Part shown: positions 27,026 to 39,344 of the stretch, piece after piece | Position numbering within the stretch: the stretch's first letter is position 1 | Layout of the letters: every line of letters begins with the position of its first letter | Source: Typhlomys cinereus | Lineage: Eukaryota; Chordata; Mammalia; Rodentia; Platacanthomyidae | DNA length: 64,000 bases | NCBI GenBank assembly: GCA_023101885.1 | Contig: JALPQD010000826.1 | Span: forward strand, 62,001-126,000 | Direction: 5' to 3' | Position numbers and translations under genes: made by a program | The notes under the pieces: generated by a model | Database searches by the model: none | What the model was told of the DNA's origin: nothing | What the model saw: the letters and a program-made list of their open reading frames with translations, nothing else

Positions 27026-30000
27026 TGCATTTGCCACATTTAACTCAGAGTCCTCCTCACTTGGTTCACTATTTTGTAAAATCATGGTCTGTGTGAACAT
27101 GTGCCATTCAAAGGTCCCAAAACAAGTATGATTTTCGCCTGAACACAATTGTTACAGTATAGGAACTTCTCTAAGATCCTTATCACTAAGAAGTGAAATT
27201 GGAACATTTGACTCTGAATCCTCAGCACGTGGTTCATTCTTTTGGAAAATCATGGCCTGCTTGAACACGTTATATGCGAATGTCACAAAACAAGTATGAT
27301 CTTCTCCTGAACACAAAGTTTAACACTGTAGAATCTTCTGTAGGATACTTATCCCTGAGAAGTGCTTCTCCAACATTTGACTCTCAGTCCTCTTCACTTG
27401 GTTGACTCTTTTGGAAAATCAAGGCCTGCATGAACATATTCCATGAAAACGTCACAAAACCAGTGTGAATTTCTCCAGAACATAAAAAAGGTACAACTTA
27501 TGAACATCTACAGGATTCTTATCATTGAGAAGACAAAGTGAAACATGTGAATTTGACGCGTCCTCACGGGGCCACTATTTTCAAGTTCATTACAAACCTG
27601 AATATCGTTGGTAGAATCAGCACAAAACAAATGTTGTTTTCTCCAGAATACAAAGTTTGACAGTCTAGAAACCTCTGTAGGATACTTATACCAAAGAAGT
27701 GCACATGCTGTGTTGGATACTTATCCCAAAGAAGTGCACATGCTACATATATGACTGTGAGTCCTCTTCACTTTGTTCACTATTTTGGAAGGGAATGACA
27801 TGCATGAACATGTTTCATGGAAACGTCGTAAACCAAGTGTGATTTCCTCCTGAACACAAAGAGTTACAATATAGAAAATTCTGTACGATTACTTTTCCTA
27901 AAGAAGTGCATTTGCCACATTTAACTCAGAGTCCTCCTCACTTGGTTCACTATTTTGTTAAATCATGGCCTGAGTGAACATTGTGCCATTCAAATGTCCT
28001 AAACAAGTATGATTTTCGCCTGAACACAATTGTTACAGTATAGGAACTTCTCTAGGATCCTTATCACTAAGAAGTGAAATTCCAAATTCAACTCTGAATC
28101 CTCCGCACTTGGTTCACTCTTTTGGAAAATCATGGCCTGCGTTGAACATGTTATGTGCGAATGTCGCAAAAACAATTATGATCTTCTCCTGAACACAAAG
28201 TGTAACCCTATAGAATTTCTATAGGATACTTATCCCTAAGAAGGGCACCTCCAACATTTGAATCTCAGTCCTCCTCACCTTGGTTCACTATTTGGAAAAT
28301 CAAGGCCTTTGTGAACATATTCCATGAAAACGTCACAAAACCAGTGTGAATTTCTCCTGAACATAAAAGTTACAACCTATGAACATCTACAGGATTCTTA
28401 TCACGGAGAAGAGAAAGTGAAACATGTGAATTTCACGCGCCCTCCCGTGGTCACTATTTTCATTACAAGCCTGAACATCTTTGATAGAATCAGCACAACA
28501 CAAATGTTGTTTTCTCCAGAATACAAATTTTTTCAGTCTAGAAACCTGTGTAGAAAACTTATCCAAAATGTGTACATGCTACATATGACTTCCCAAAGAA
28601 GTGCACATGTACATATATGACTGTGAGTCCTTTTCACTTGGTTCACTATTTTGGAAGGAACGACATGCATGAACATGTTTCATGGAAACGTCGTAAACCA
28701 AGTGTGATTTCCTCCTGAACACAAAGAGTTACAACATAGAAACATCTGTACGATACTTCTCCTAAGAAGTGCATTTGCCACATTTAACTCAGAGTCCTCC
28801 TCACTTGGTTCACTATTTGTAAAATCATGGCCTGTGTGATCATGTGCCATTCAAATGTCCCAAAACAAGTATGATTTTCGCCTGAACACAATTGTTACAG
28901 TATAAGAACTTCTCTAGGATCCTTACCCTAGGAAGTGAAATTGGAACATTTGACTCTGAATCCTCCGCACTTGGTTCATTCTTTTGGAAAATCATGGCCT
29001 GCTTGAAAATGTTATATGCGAATGTCGCAAAACAAGTATGATCTTCTCCTGAACACAAAGTGTAACACTATAGAATCTTCTGTAGGATACTTATCCCTGA
29101 GAAGTGCACCTCCAACATTTGACTGTCAGTCCTCTTCCCTTGGTTGACTCTTTTGGAAAATCAAGGCCTGCGTGCACATATTCCATGAAAATGTCACAAA
29201 ACCAGTGTCAATTTCTCCGGAACATAAAAAGGTACAACGTATGAACATCTCCAGGATTCTTATCACTGAGAAGAGAAAGTGAAACATGTGAATTTGACGC
29301 GTCCTGACGTGGTCACTATTTTCAAGCTCATTACAAGCCTGAATATCGTTGGTAGAATCAGCACAAAACAAATGTTGTTTTCTCCAGAATACAAAGTTTT
29401 ACAGTCTAGAAACCTGTGCAGGATACTTACCCGAAAGAAGTGCCCATGCTGCACATGACTTCCCAAAGAAGTGTACATGTTACATATATGACTGTGAGTC
29501 CTTTTCACTTGGTTCACTATTTTGGAAGGAACGACATGCATGAACATGTTATTGGAAACGTCGTAAACCAAGTGTGATTCCTCCTGAACACAAAGAGTTA
29601 CAATATAGAAACTTCTGTATGATACTTCTCCTAAAGAAGTGCATTTGCCACATTTAACTCAGAGTCCTCCTCACTTGGTTCACTATTTTGTAAAATCATG
29701 GCCTGTGTGAACATTGTGCCATTCAAATGTCACAAAACAAGTATGATTTTCGCCTGAACACAATTGTGACAGTATAGGAACTTCTCTAGGATCCTTATCA
29801 CTAAGAAGTGAAATTCCAATATTTGACTCTGAATCCACCGCACTTGGTTCATTCTTTTGAAAATCATGGCCTGCTTGTACATGTTATATGCGACTGTCGC
29901 AAAAACAAGTATGATCTTCTCCTTGAACACAAAGTGTATCACTATAGAATCTTCTGTAGGATACTTATCCCTGAGAAGTGTACCTCAAACATTTGACAAT

Positions 30001-32515
30001 CAGTCCTTTTCACTTGTTTGACTCTTTTGGAAAATCAAGGCCTGCGTGAACATATTCCATGAAAAAGTCAAAAACGCAGTGTGAATTTCTCCGGAACATA
30101 AATAGGTATAATGTATGAACATCTACAGGATTCTTATCATTGAGAAGAGAAAGTGAAACATGTGAATTGGACGCGTCCTCACGGGGTCACTATTTTCAAG
30201 CTCATTACAAGCCTGAATATAGTTGGTAGAATCAGCACAAAACAAATGTTTTTTTCTCCAGAATACAAAGTTTTACAGTCTAGAAACGTGTGTAGGATAC
30301 TTATCCCAAAGAAGTGCACATGCTGTCTAGAATTCTTATTCCATAGAAGTTGCACATGCTACATAATTACTGTGAGTCCTCTTCTCTTGGTTCACTATTT
30401 TGGAGGGACGACATGCATGAACATGTTTCATGGAAACGTCGTAAACCAAGTGTGATTTCCTCCTGAACATAAAGAGTTACAATATAGAAACTTCTGTATG
30501 ATATTTCTCCTAAAGAAGTGCATTTGCCACATTTATCTCAGAGTCCTTCTCACTTGGTTCACTATTTGTAAAATCATGGCCTGAGTGAACATGTGCCATT
30601 CAAATGTCCCCAAACAAGTATGATTTTCGCCTGTACACAATTGTTACAGTATAGGAACTTCTCTAGGATCCTTATCACTAAGAAGTGAAATTCCAACATT
30701 TGACTCTGAATCCTTCTCATTTGGTTCACTCTTTTGGAAAATCATGGCCTTTGTGAACATGTTATGTGCGAATATCGCAAAACAATTATGATCTTCTCCT
30801 GAACACAAAGTGCAACCCTATAGAATTTCTATAGGATACTTATCCCTAAGAAGTGCACCTCCAACATTTGAATCTCAGTCCTCCTCACTTGGTTCACTAT
30901 TTTGGAAAATCAAGGCCTGCGTGAACATATTCCATGAAAACGTCACAAAACCAGTGTGAATTTCTCCTGAACATAAAAAGTTACAACCTATAAACATCTA
31001 CAGGATTCTTATCACGGAGAAGAGAAAGTGAAACATGTGAATTTCACGCGCCCTCACGTGGTCACTATTTTCATTACAAGCCTGAACATCTTTGATAGAA
31101 TCAGCACAACACAAATGTTGTTTTCTCCAGAATACAAAGTTTTACAGTCTAGAAACCTGTGCAGAAAACTTATCCCAAAAATGTGCACATGCAACATATG
31201 ACTTCCGAAAGAAGTGCACATGTTACATATATGACTGTGAGTCCTGTTCACTTGGTTCACTGTTTTGGAAGGGAACGACATGCATGAACATGTTTCATGG
31301 AAACGTCGTAAACCAAGTGTGATTTCCTCCTGAACGCAAAGAGTTACAATATAGAAACTTCTGTACGATACTTCTCCTAAAGAAGTGCATTTGCCACATT
31401 TAACTCAGAGTCCTCCTCACTTGGTTCACTATTTTTTAAAACCATAGCCTGAGTGAACATGTGCCATTCGAATGTCCCAAAACAAGTATGATTTTTGCCT
31501 GAACACAATTGTTACAATATAGGAACTTATCTAGGATCCTTATCACTAAGAAGTGAAATTCCAACATTTGACTCTGAATCCTCCGCACTTGGTTCACTCT
31601 TTTGGAAAATCATGGCCTGTGTGAACATGTTATGTGCGAATGTCGCAAAACAATTATGATCTTCTCCTGAACACAAAGTGTGACCCTATCGAATTTCTAT
31701 AGGATACTTATCCCTAAGAAGTGCACCTCCAACATTTGAATCTCAGTCCTCCTCACTTGGTTCACTATTTTGGAAAATCAAGGCCTGCGTGAACATATTC
31801 CATGAAAACGTCACAAAACCAGTGTGAATTTCTCCTGAACATAAAAAGTTACAACCTATAAACATCTACAGGATTCTTATCTCGGAGAAGAGAAAGTGAA
31901 ACATGTGAATTTCACGCGCCCTCACGTGGTCACTATTTTCATTACAAGTCTGAACATCTTTGATAGAATCAGCACAACACAAATGTTATTTCTCTAGAAT
32001 ACAAAGTTTTACAGTCTACAAACCTGTGCAGAAAACTTATCCCAAAAATGTGCACATGCTACATATGACTTCCGAAAGAAGTGCACATGTTACATATATG
32101 ACTGTGAATCCTTTTCACTTGGTTCACTATTTTGGAAGGGAACGACATGCATGAACATGTTTCATGGAAATGTCGTAAACCAAGAGTGATTTCCTCCTGA
32201 AAGCAAAGAGTTACAATATAGAAACTTCTGTACGATACTTCTCCTAAAGAAGTGCATTTGCCACATTTAAGTCAGAGTCTTCCTCACATGGTTCACTATT
32301 TTGTAAAATCATGGCCTGAGTGAACATGTGCCATTCAAACTTCACAGAACAAGTATGATTTGCGCCTGAACACAATTGTTACAGTATAGGAACTTCTCTA
32401 GGATCCTTATCACTAAGAAGTGAAATTGGAACATTTGACTCTGAATCCTCCGCATTTGGTTCACTCTTTTTGAAAATCATGGCCTGCGTGACCATGTTAT
32501 GTACGAATGTCGCAA
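27026..32515 (+). repeat. Class 2 satellite block (first)
   Basis: From subunit D at 27,026 the class markers change: AAGAAGTGCATTTGCCACAT in D, CACAATTGTTACAGTATAGG and GGATCCTTATCAC in E. Two unit types occur. Type r (27297, 29039, 29912) has ACTATAGAATCTTCTGTAGG or a close variant in A and GAATATCGTTGG or GAATATAGTTGG in B. Type s (28179, 30789, 31657) has CCTATAGAATTTCTATAGG in A and ACGCGCCCTC with CATCTTTGATAG in B. Some units carry one C-internal copy or an alternative 35-bp duplication. No gene is visible. Confidence 0.85.
29068..29085. other. Subunit A dyad, class 2 type r form
   Basis: CTATAGAATCTTCTGTAG differs from the class 1 form by one C to T change in the left arm, leaving a T/G combination where class 1 has C/G. 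Confidence 0.8.
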
Positions 32516-35170
32516 AATGAGGATGATCTTCTCCTGAACACAAAGCGTAACACTACAGAATCTTCTGGAGGATACTTATCCCTGGGAAGTGCACCTCCAA
32601 CATTTGTCTCTCAGTCCTCACTTGGTACACTGTTTTGGAAAATCAAGGCCCGCGTGAACATATTAAATGAAAACGTCACAAAACCAGTGTGAATTTCACC
32701 GGAACATGAAAAATTCCAAGGTATGAACATCTACAGTATTCTTATCACTCAGAAGAGAAAGGGAAACATGTGAATTGGACTCGTCCTCACTTGGTCACTA
32801 TTTTCAAGCTCATTACAAGCCTGAACATAGTTGGTAGAATAAGCACAAAACAAATGTTGTTTTCTCCAGAATACAAAGTTTTACAGTCTAGAAACCTATG
32901 TCGGATACTTATCCGAAAGAAGTGCACATGCTGCACATGAATTCCCAAGGAAGTGCACATGCGACACATGACTTCCCAAAGAAGTGCACATGCTACATAT
33001 GACTGTGAGTCCTCTTCACTTGGTTCAGTGTTTTCGAAGGGAACGACATGCATGAACATGTTTCATGGAAACGTCATAAGACAAGTATGATTCCCCTCTG
33101 AACACAAAGAGTTACAATATAGAAACTTCTGTACGATACTTCTCCTAAAGAAGCGCACTTGCAACATTTAACTCTGAGTCCTCCGCACTTGGTTCTCTAT
33201 TTTGTGAAATCATGGCCTATGGGAACATTTGCCATTTCAATGTAAGAAAACAAGTATGATTTTCGCCTGAACACAAAAGTTACAGTTTAGGAACTTCTCT
33301 AGGATTCTTATCCCTAAGAAGTGAAATGCCAACATTTGACTCTGAATCCTCCGTACTTGGTTCACTCTTTTGGAAAATCATGGCCAGCGTGAACATGTCA
33401 TGTGCGAATGTCGCAAAATGAGGATGATCTTCTACTGAACTCAAAGCGTAACACTACAGAATCTTCTGTAGGATACTTATCCCTGAGAAGTGCACCTCCA
33501 ACATTTGACTCTCAGTCCTCCCCACGTGGTTCACTGTTTTGGAAAATCAAGGCCTGTGTGAACATAGTCCATGAAAAGGTCACAAAACCAGTGTGAATTT
33601 CTCCAGAACATAAAAAGTTACAACTTATGAACATCTACAGGATTCTTTTCACTGAGAAGAGAAAGTGAAACATGTGAATTGGAATTGTCCTCACTTGGTC
33701 ACTATTTTCAAGCTCATTACAAGCATGAACATAGTTGGTAGAATCAGCACAAAACAAATGTTGTTTTCTCCAGATTACAAAGTTTTACAGTCTAGAAACC
33801 TGTGTAGGATACATATCTGAAAGTAGTGCACATGCTGCACATGACTTCCCAAAGAAGTGCACAGGCTACATATGACTGTGAGTCCTCTTCACTTGGTTCA
33901 CTGTTTTCGAAGGGAACGACATGCATGAACAAGTTTCATGGAAACGTAGTAAAACAAGTGTGATTTCCTCCTGAACACAAAGAGTTACAATATAGAAACT
34001 TCTGTACGATACTTCTCCTAAAGAAGCGCACTTGCAACATTTAACTCTGAGTCCTCCGCACTTGGTTCTCTATTTTGTGAAATCATGGCCTGTGTGTACA
34101 TGTGTCATTCCAATGTCAGAAAACAAGTATGATTTTCGCCTGAACACAAAAGTTACAGTTTAGGAACTTCTCTAGAATATTTATCCCTAAGAATTGGAAT
34201 GCCAACATTTGATTCCGAATCCTCCGCACTTGGTTCACTCTTTTGGAAAATCATGTCCTGCGTGAACATGTTATGTGAGAATGACGCAAAATGAGGATGA
34301 TCTTCTCGTGAACACAAAGCGTAATACTACAGAATCTTTTGTAGGATACTTATCTCTGAGAAGTGCACCTCAAACATTTGACTCTCAGTCCTCCTTACTT
34401 GGTTCACTCTTTTGGAAAGTCAAGGCCTGCGTGAACATATTCCATGATAAAGTCACAAAACCAGTGTGAATTTCTCTGGAACATAAAAAGATTACAACGT
34501 ATGAACATCTACAGGATTCTTATCACTGAGAAGAGAAAGTGAAACATGTGAATTGGACGCGTCCTCACTTGGTCACTATTTTCAAGCTCATTACAAGCCT
34601 GAACGTAGTTGGTAGGATCAGTAAAAAACAAATGTTGTTTTCTCCAGAATTCAAAGTTTTACAGTCCAGAAACCTGTGTAGGATACTTATCTGAAAGAAG
34701 TGCACATGCTGCACATGACTTCCCAAAGAGTGCACATGCTACATATGACTGTGAGTCCTCTTCACTTGGTTCACTGTTTTCAAAGGGAACGACATGCATG
34801 AATATGTTTCATGGAAACGTCGTAAGACAAATATGATTTCCTCCTGAACACAAAGAGTTACAATATAGAAACTTCTGTATGATACTTCTACTAAAGAAGC
34901 GCACTTGCAACATTTAACTCTGAGTCCTCCACACTTGCTTCTCTATTCTGTGAAATCATGGCCTGTGTGAACATGTGCCATTCCAATGTCAGAAAACAAG
35001 CATGATTTTCGCTTCAACACAAAAGTTACAATTGAGGAACTTCTCTAGGATACTTATCCCTAAGAAGTGAAATGCCAACATTTGACTCTGAATCCTCCGC
35101 ACTCGGTTCACTCTTTTGGAAAATCATGGCCTGCGTGAACATGGTATGTGCGAATGTCGCAAAACGAGGA

Positions 35171-35339
35171 TGATCTTCTCCTGAACACAAAGCGTAACAC
35201 TACAGATTCTTCTGTAGGGTACTTATCCCTGAGAAGTTCACCTCCAAACTTTGACTCTCAGTTCTCCACACTTGGTTCACTGTTTTGGAAAATCAAGGCC
35301 TGCGTGAACATACTCCATGAAAACGTCACAAAACCAGTG
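35171..35339 (+). repeat. Subunit A of a representative unit (169 bp)
   Basis: The representative unit is 35,171-36,041 (871 bp). Subunit A begins TGATCTTCTCCTGAACACAA and ends just before TGAATTTCTC of subunit B. About 35 bp in, it carries the dyad described separately (usually CTACAGAATCTTCTGTAG; this copy has one changed base). It shares with the other subunits the start motif (tct-cc-gaacacaaag), the run ACTTGGTTCACT, and the GCCTGCGTGAACAT segment near its 3' end. Confidence 0.93.
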
Positions 35340-35505
35340 TGAATTTCTCTGGAACATAAAAAGATACAATGTATGAACATCTACAGGATTCTTATCACTG
35401 AGAAGAGAAAGTGAAACATGTGAACGGACGAGTCATCCCTTGGTCACTATTTTGAAGCTCATTACAAGCCTGAACATAGTTAGTAGAAACAGGACAAAAC
35501 AAATG
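35340..35505 (+). repeat. Subunit B of a representative unit (166 bp)
   Basis: B begins TGAATTTCTC and is the most diverged subunit: the shared middle motif is shortened to ACTTGGTCACTATTTT, followed by CAAGCTCATTACAAGCCTGA. In most class 1 copies it contains an ACGCGT hexamer (MluI site) within GGACGCGTCCTC; in this copy that site is mutated. In class 2 type s units the same place reads ACGCGCCCTCACGTGG and six bases (CAAGCT) are absent. Confidence 0.9.
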
Positions 35506-35705
35506 TTGTTTTCTCCAGAATACAAAGATTTATAGTCTCGAAATCTGTGTCGAATACTTATCCGAAAGAACTGCACATGCTGCACATGACTTCCCAAAGA
35601 AGTGCACATGCTACATATGACTGTGAGTCCTCTTCACTTGGTTTAGTGTTTTTGAAGGGAACGACATGCATGAACATGTTTCATGGAAACGTCATAAAAC
35701 AAGTG
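35506..35705 (+). repeat. Subunit C of a representative unit (200 bp)
   Basis: C begins TTGTTTTCTCCAGAATACAA. It is about 31 bp longer than the others because a segment starting AAGAAGTGCACATGCTGCAC is tandemly duplicated inside it. Its second half has TTCGAAGGGAACGACATGC and GTTTCATGGAAACGTC, the only places in the unit that resemble a CENP-B box. Copy number of the internal segment varies from one to three between units and explains most of the unit-length variation. Confidence 0.93.
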
Positions 35706-35873
35706 TGATTTCCTCCTGAACACAAAGATTTACAATTAGAACCTTCTGTACGATACTTCTCCTAAAGAAGCGCACTTGCAACATTTAACTCTGAGTCCTC
35801 CGCACATGCTTCTCTATTTTGTGAAATCCTGGCCGGTGTGAACATGTGCCATTCCAATGTCAGAAAACAAGTA
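35706..35873 (+). repeat. Subunit D of a representative unit (168 bp)
   Basis: D begins TGATTTCCTCCTGAACACAA and carries AAGAAGCGCACTTGCAACAT in class 1, replaced by AAGAAGTGCATTTGCCACAT in class 2, which makes it a good class marker. Both retro-insertions in the window are in the first half of a D subunit. Confidence 0.92.
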
Positions 35874-36041
35874 TGATTTTCGACTGAACACAAAAGTTAC
35901 AGTTTAGGAACTTCTCTAGGATACTTATCCCTAAGAAGTGAAATGCCAACATTTGACTCTGAATCCTCCGCACTTGGTTCACTCTTTTGGAAAATCATGG
36001 CCTGCGTGAACATGTTATGTGCGAGTGTCGCAAAACGAGGA
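35874..36041 (+). repeat. Subunit E of a representative unit (168 bp)
   Basis: E begins TGATTTTCG. Class 1 copies have CACAAAAGTTACAGTTTAGG; class 2 copies have CACAATTGTTACAGTATAGG followed by GGATCCTTATCACTAAGAAG (a BamHI-site sequence). It ends in TGTCGCAAAACGAGGA just before the next subunit A, or in AACAATTA or AACAAGTA in class 2. Confidence 0.92.
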
Positions 36042-37090
36042 TGATCTTCTCCTGAACACAAAGCGTAACACTACAGAATCTTCTGTAGGCTACGTATCCC
36101 TGAGGAGTGCACTTCCAACATTTGACTCTCAGTCCTCCTCACTTGGTTCACTCTTTTGGAAAATCAAGGCCTGCGTGAACATATTCCATGAAAACGTCAC
36201 AAAACCAGTGTGAATTTCTCCGGAACATAAAAAGTTACAACGTGTGAACATCTACAGGATTCTTATCACTGACAAGAGAAAGTGAAACGTGAATTTCACG
36301 CGTCTTCACTTGTTCACTATTTTCAAGCTCATTACAAGCCTGAACATAGTTGGTAGAATCAGCACAAAACAAATGTTGTTTTCTCTAGAATACAAAGTTT
36401 TACAGTCTCGAAACCTGTGTAGGATACTTATCCAAAAGAAGTGCACATGCTGCACATGACTTCCCAAAGAAGTGCACATGCTACATATGACTGTGAGTCC
36501 ACTTAACTGGGTTCACTGTTTTCGAAGGGAATGACATACAGGAACATGTTTCATGGAAACGTCGTCAAACAAGAGTGATTTCCTCCTGAACACAAAGAGT
36601 TACAATATAGAAACTTCTGTACGATACTTCTCCTAAAGAAGCGCACTTGCAACATTTAACTCTGAGTCCTCCGCACTTGGTTCTCTATTTTGGGAAATCA
36701 TGGCTTGTGTGAACATGTGCCATTCCAATGTCAGAAAACAATTATGATTTTCGCCTGAACAGAAAAGTTACAGTTTAGGAACTTCTCTAGGATACGTATC
36801 CGTAAGAAGTGAAATGCCAACATTTGACTCTGAATTCTCCACACTTGTTTCGTTCTTTTGGAAAATCATGGCCTGCGTGAACATGTTATGTGCATATGTC
36901 GCAAAACGAGGATGATATTCTCCTGAACACAAAGCGTAACACTACAGAATCTTCTGTAGGATACTCATCCCTGAGAAGTGCACATCCAACATTTGACTCT
37001 CAGTCTTCCTCACTTGGTTCACTATTTTGGAAAATCAAGGCCTGCGTGAACATATTCCATGAAAACGTCACAAAACCAGTGTGAATTTCT

Positions 37091-38878
37091 CTGGAACATA
37101 AAAAGGTACGACCTATGAACATCTACAGGATTCATATCACGGAGAAGAGAAAGTGAAACATGTGAATTTGACGCTCCCTCACATGGTCACTATTTTCATT
37201 ACAAGCCTGAACATCTTTATTAGAATCAGCACAACACAAATATCGTTTTCTCCAGAATACAAAGTTTTACAGTCTAGAAACCTGTGCAGAAAACTTATCC
37301 AAAAAATGTGCACATGCTACATATGACTTCCCAAAGAAGTGCACATGTTACATATATGACTGTGAGTCATTTTCACTTGGTTCACTATTTTGGAAGGGAA
37401 CGACATGCATGAACATGTTTCATGGAAACGTCGTAAACCAAGTGTGATTTCCTCCTGAACACAAAGAGTTACAATATAGAAACTTCTGCCGATACTTCTC
37501 CTAAAGAAGTGCATTTGCCACATGTAACTCAGAGTCCTCCTCATTGGTTCACTACTTTGTAAAATCATGGCCTATGTGAACATGTGCCATTCAAATGTCA
37601 CAAAACAAGAATGATTTTAGCCTGAACACAATTGTTACAGTATAGGAACTTCTCTAGGATCCTTATCGCTAACAAGCGATAATGGAACATTTGACTCTGA
37701 ATCCTCCGCACTTGGTTCATTCTTTTGGAAAATCATGGCCTGCGTGAACATGTTATGTGCGAATGTCACAAAACAAGTATGATCTTCTCCTGAACACAAA
37801 GTGTAACACTCTAGAATCTTCTGTAGGATACTTATCAATGAGAAGTGCACCTCCAACATTTGATTCTCAGTCCTCTTCACTTGCTTGAGTCTTTTGCAAA
37901 ATCAAGGCCTGCGTGAACATATTCCATGAAAACGTCACAAAACCACTGTGAATTTCTCCGGAACATGAAAACGTACAATGTATGAACATCTACAGGATTC
38001 TTATCATTGAGAAGACAAAGTGAAACATGTGAATTTGACGCGTCCTGACGTGGTCACTATTTTCAAGCTCATTACAAGCCTGAATATCGTTGGTAGAATC
38101 AGCACAAAACAAATGTTGTTTTCTCCAGAATACAAAGTTTTACAGTCTAGAAACCTGTGTAGGATACTTATCCCAAAGAAGTGCACATGCTACATATGTG
38201 ACTCTGAGTCCTCTTCTCTTGGTTCACTATTTTGGAAGGGAACGACATGCATGAACATGTTTCATGGAAAAGTTGTAAACCAAATGTGATTTACTCCTGA
38301 GCACAAAGAGTTACAATATCGAAAATTCTGTATGATACTACTCCTAAAGGAGTGCATTTGCCACATTTAAGTCAGAGTCCTCCTCACTTGGTGCACTATT
38401 TTGTAAAATCATGGCCTGAGTGAACATGTGCCATTCAAATGTCCCAAAACAAGTATGATTTTCGCCTGAACACAATTGTTGCAGTATAGGAACTTTTCTA
38501 GGATTCTTATCACTAAGAAGTGAAATTCCAACATTTGACTCTGAATCCTCCGCACTTGGTTCACTCTTTTGGAAAATCATGGCCTGCGTGAACATTTATG
38601 TGTGAATGTCCCAAAACAATTATGATCTTCTCCTGAACACAAAGTGTAACCCTATAGAATTTCTATAGGATACTTATCCCTAAGAAGTTCACCTCCAAAA
38701 TTTGCATCTCAGTCCTCCTCACTTGGTTCACTATTTTGGAAAATCAAGGCCAGTGTGAACATATTCCATGAAAACGTCACAAAACCAGTGTGAATTTCTC
38801 CTGAACATAAAAAGTTACAACCTATGAGTATCTACAGGATTCTTATCACGGAGAAGAGAAAGTGAAACATGTGAATTT
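37091..38878 (+). repeat. Class 2 satellite block (second, left part)
   Basis: Class 2 begins in subunit B of the unit starting at 36,913 (ACGCTCCCTCACATGGTCAC, CATCTTTATTAG). It contains an r unit at 37,780, whose C has a single internal copy, and the A subunit of an s unit at 38,623. No gene is visible. Confidence 0.8.
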
Positions 38879-39344
38879 GACGCGTCCTCACTTGGTCACT
38901 ATTTTCAAGCTCATTACAAGCCTGAACATAGTTTCTAGAATCAGCACAAAACAAATGTTGTTTTCTCCAGAAAACAAAGTGTTACAGTCTAGAAACCTGT
39001 GTAGGATACTTATCCGAAAGAAGTGCACATGCTGCACATGACTTCCCAAAGAAGTGCACATGCTACATATGACTGTGAGTCCTCTTCACTTGGCTCACTG
39101 TTTTCGAAGGGAACGACAAGCATGAACATATTTCATGGAAACGTCGTAAAACAAGTGTGATTTCCTCCTGAACACACAGAGTTACAATATAGAAACTTCT
39201 GTACGATACTTCTCCTAAAGAAGCGCACTTGCAACATTTAACTCTGAGTCCTCCGCACTTGGTTGTCTATTTTGTGAAATCATGGCCTGTGTGAACATGT
39301 GCCATTCCAATGTCAGAAAACAAGTATGATTTTCGCCTGAACAC
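38879..39344 (+). repeat. Class 1 patch inside class 2 block
   Basis: From mid-B to early E (about 466 bp) the sequence switches to the second class 1 subfamily of 12-27 kb: CCAGAAAACAAAGTGTTAC, GACAAGCATGAAC, GAACACACAGAG and AAGCGCACTTGCAAC. It returns to class 2 at CACAATTGTTACAG near 39,345. Length and register are unchanged, as expected for gene conversion or double crossover. Confidence 0.8.

Larger units (their letters stand above)
32516..37090 (+). repeat. Class 1 satellite block, regular 867-901-bp units
   Basis: Units at 32524, 33425, 34298, 35171, 36042 and 36913 are standard class 1 with ACGAGGATGATC or ATGAGGATGATC at the E/A border and AAGCGCACTTGCAAC in D. The first has three C-internal copies (901 bp). 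The order is very regular, with no shared HOR pattern obvious by eye. No gene is visible. Confidence 0.85.

Noticed and set aside
27026..32515. Class 2 block as an inserted mobile element
   Set aside because: It keeps the same five-subunit register and orientation and has no terminal repeats or target duplications; it is a diverged subfamily of the same satellite.
33402..33596. Recurrent 64-codon open frame starting at the E/A border and crossing subunit A in many units
   Set aside because: It recurs because the repeat recurs. Copies differ by many amino-acid changes, it is interrupted in most class 2 units, and no domain or promoter is visible. A dN/dS test across units could settle it; a ratio near 1 would confirm that it is not coding.
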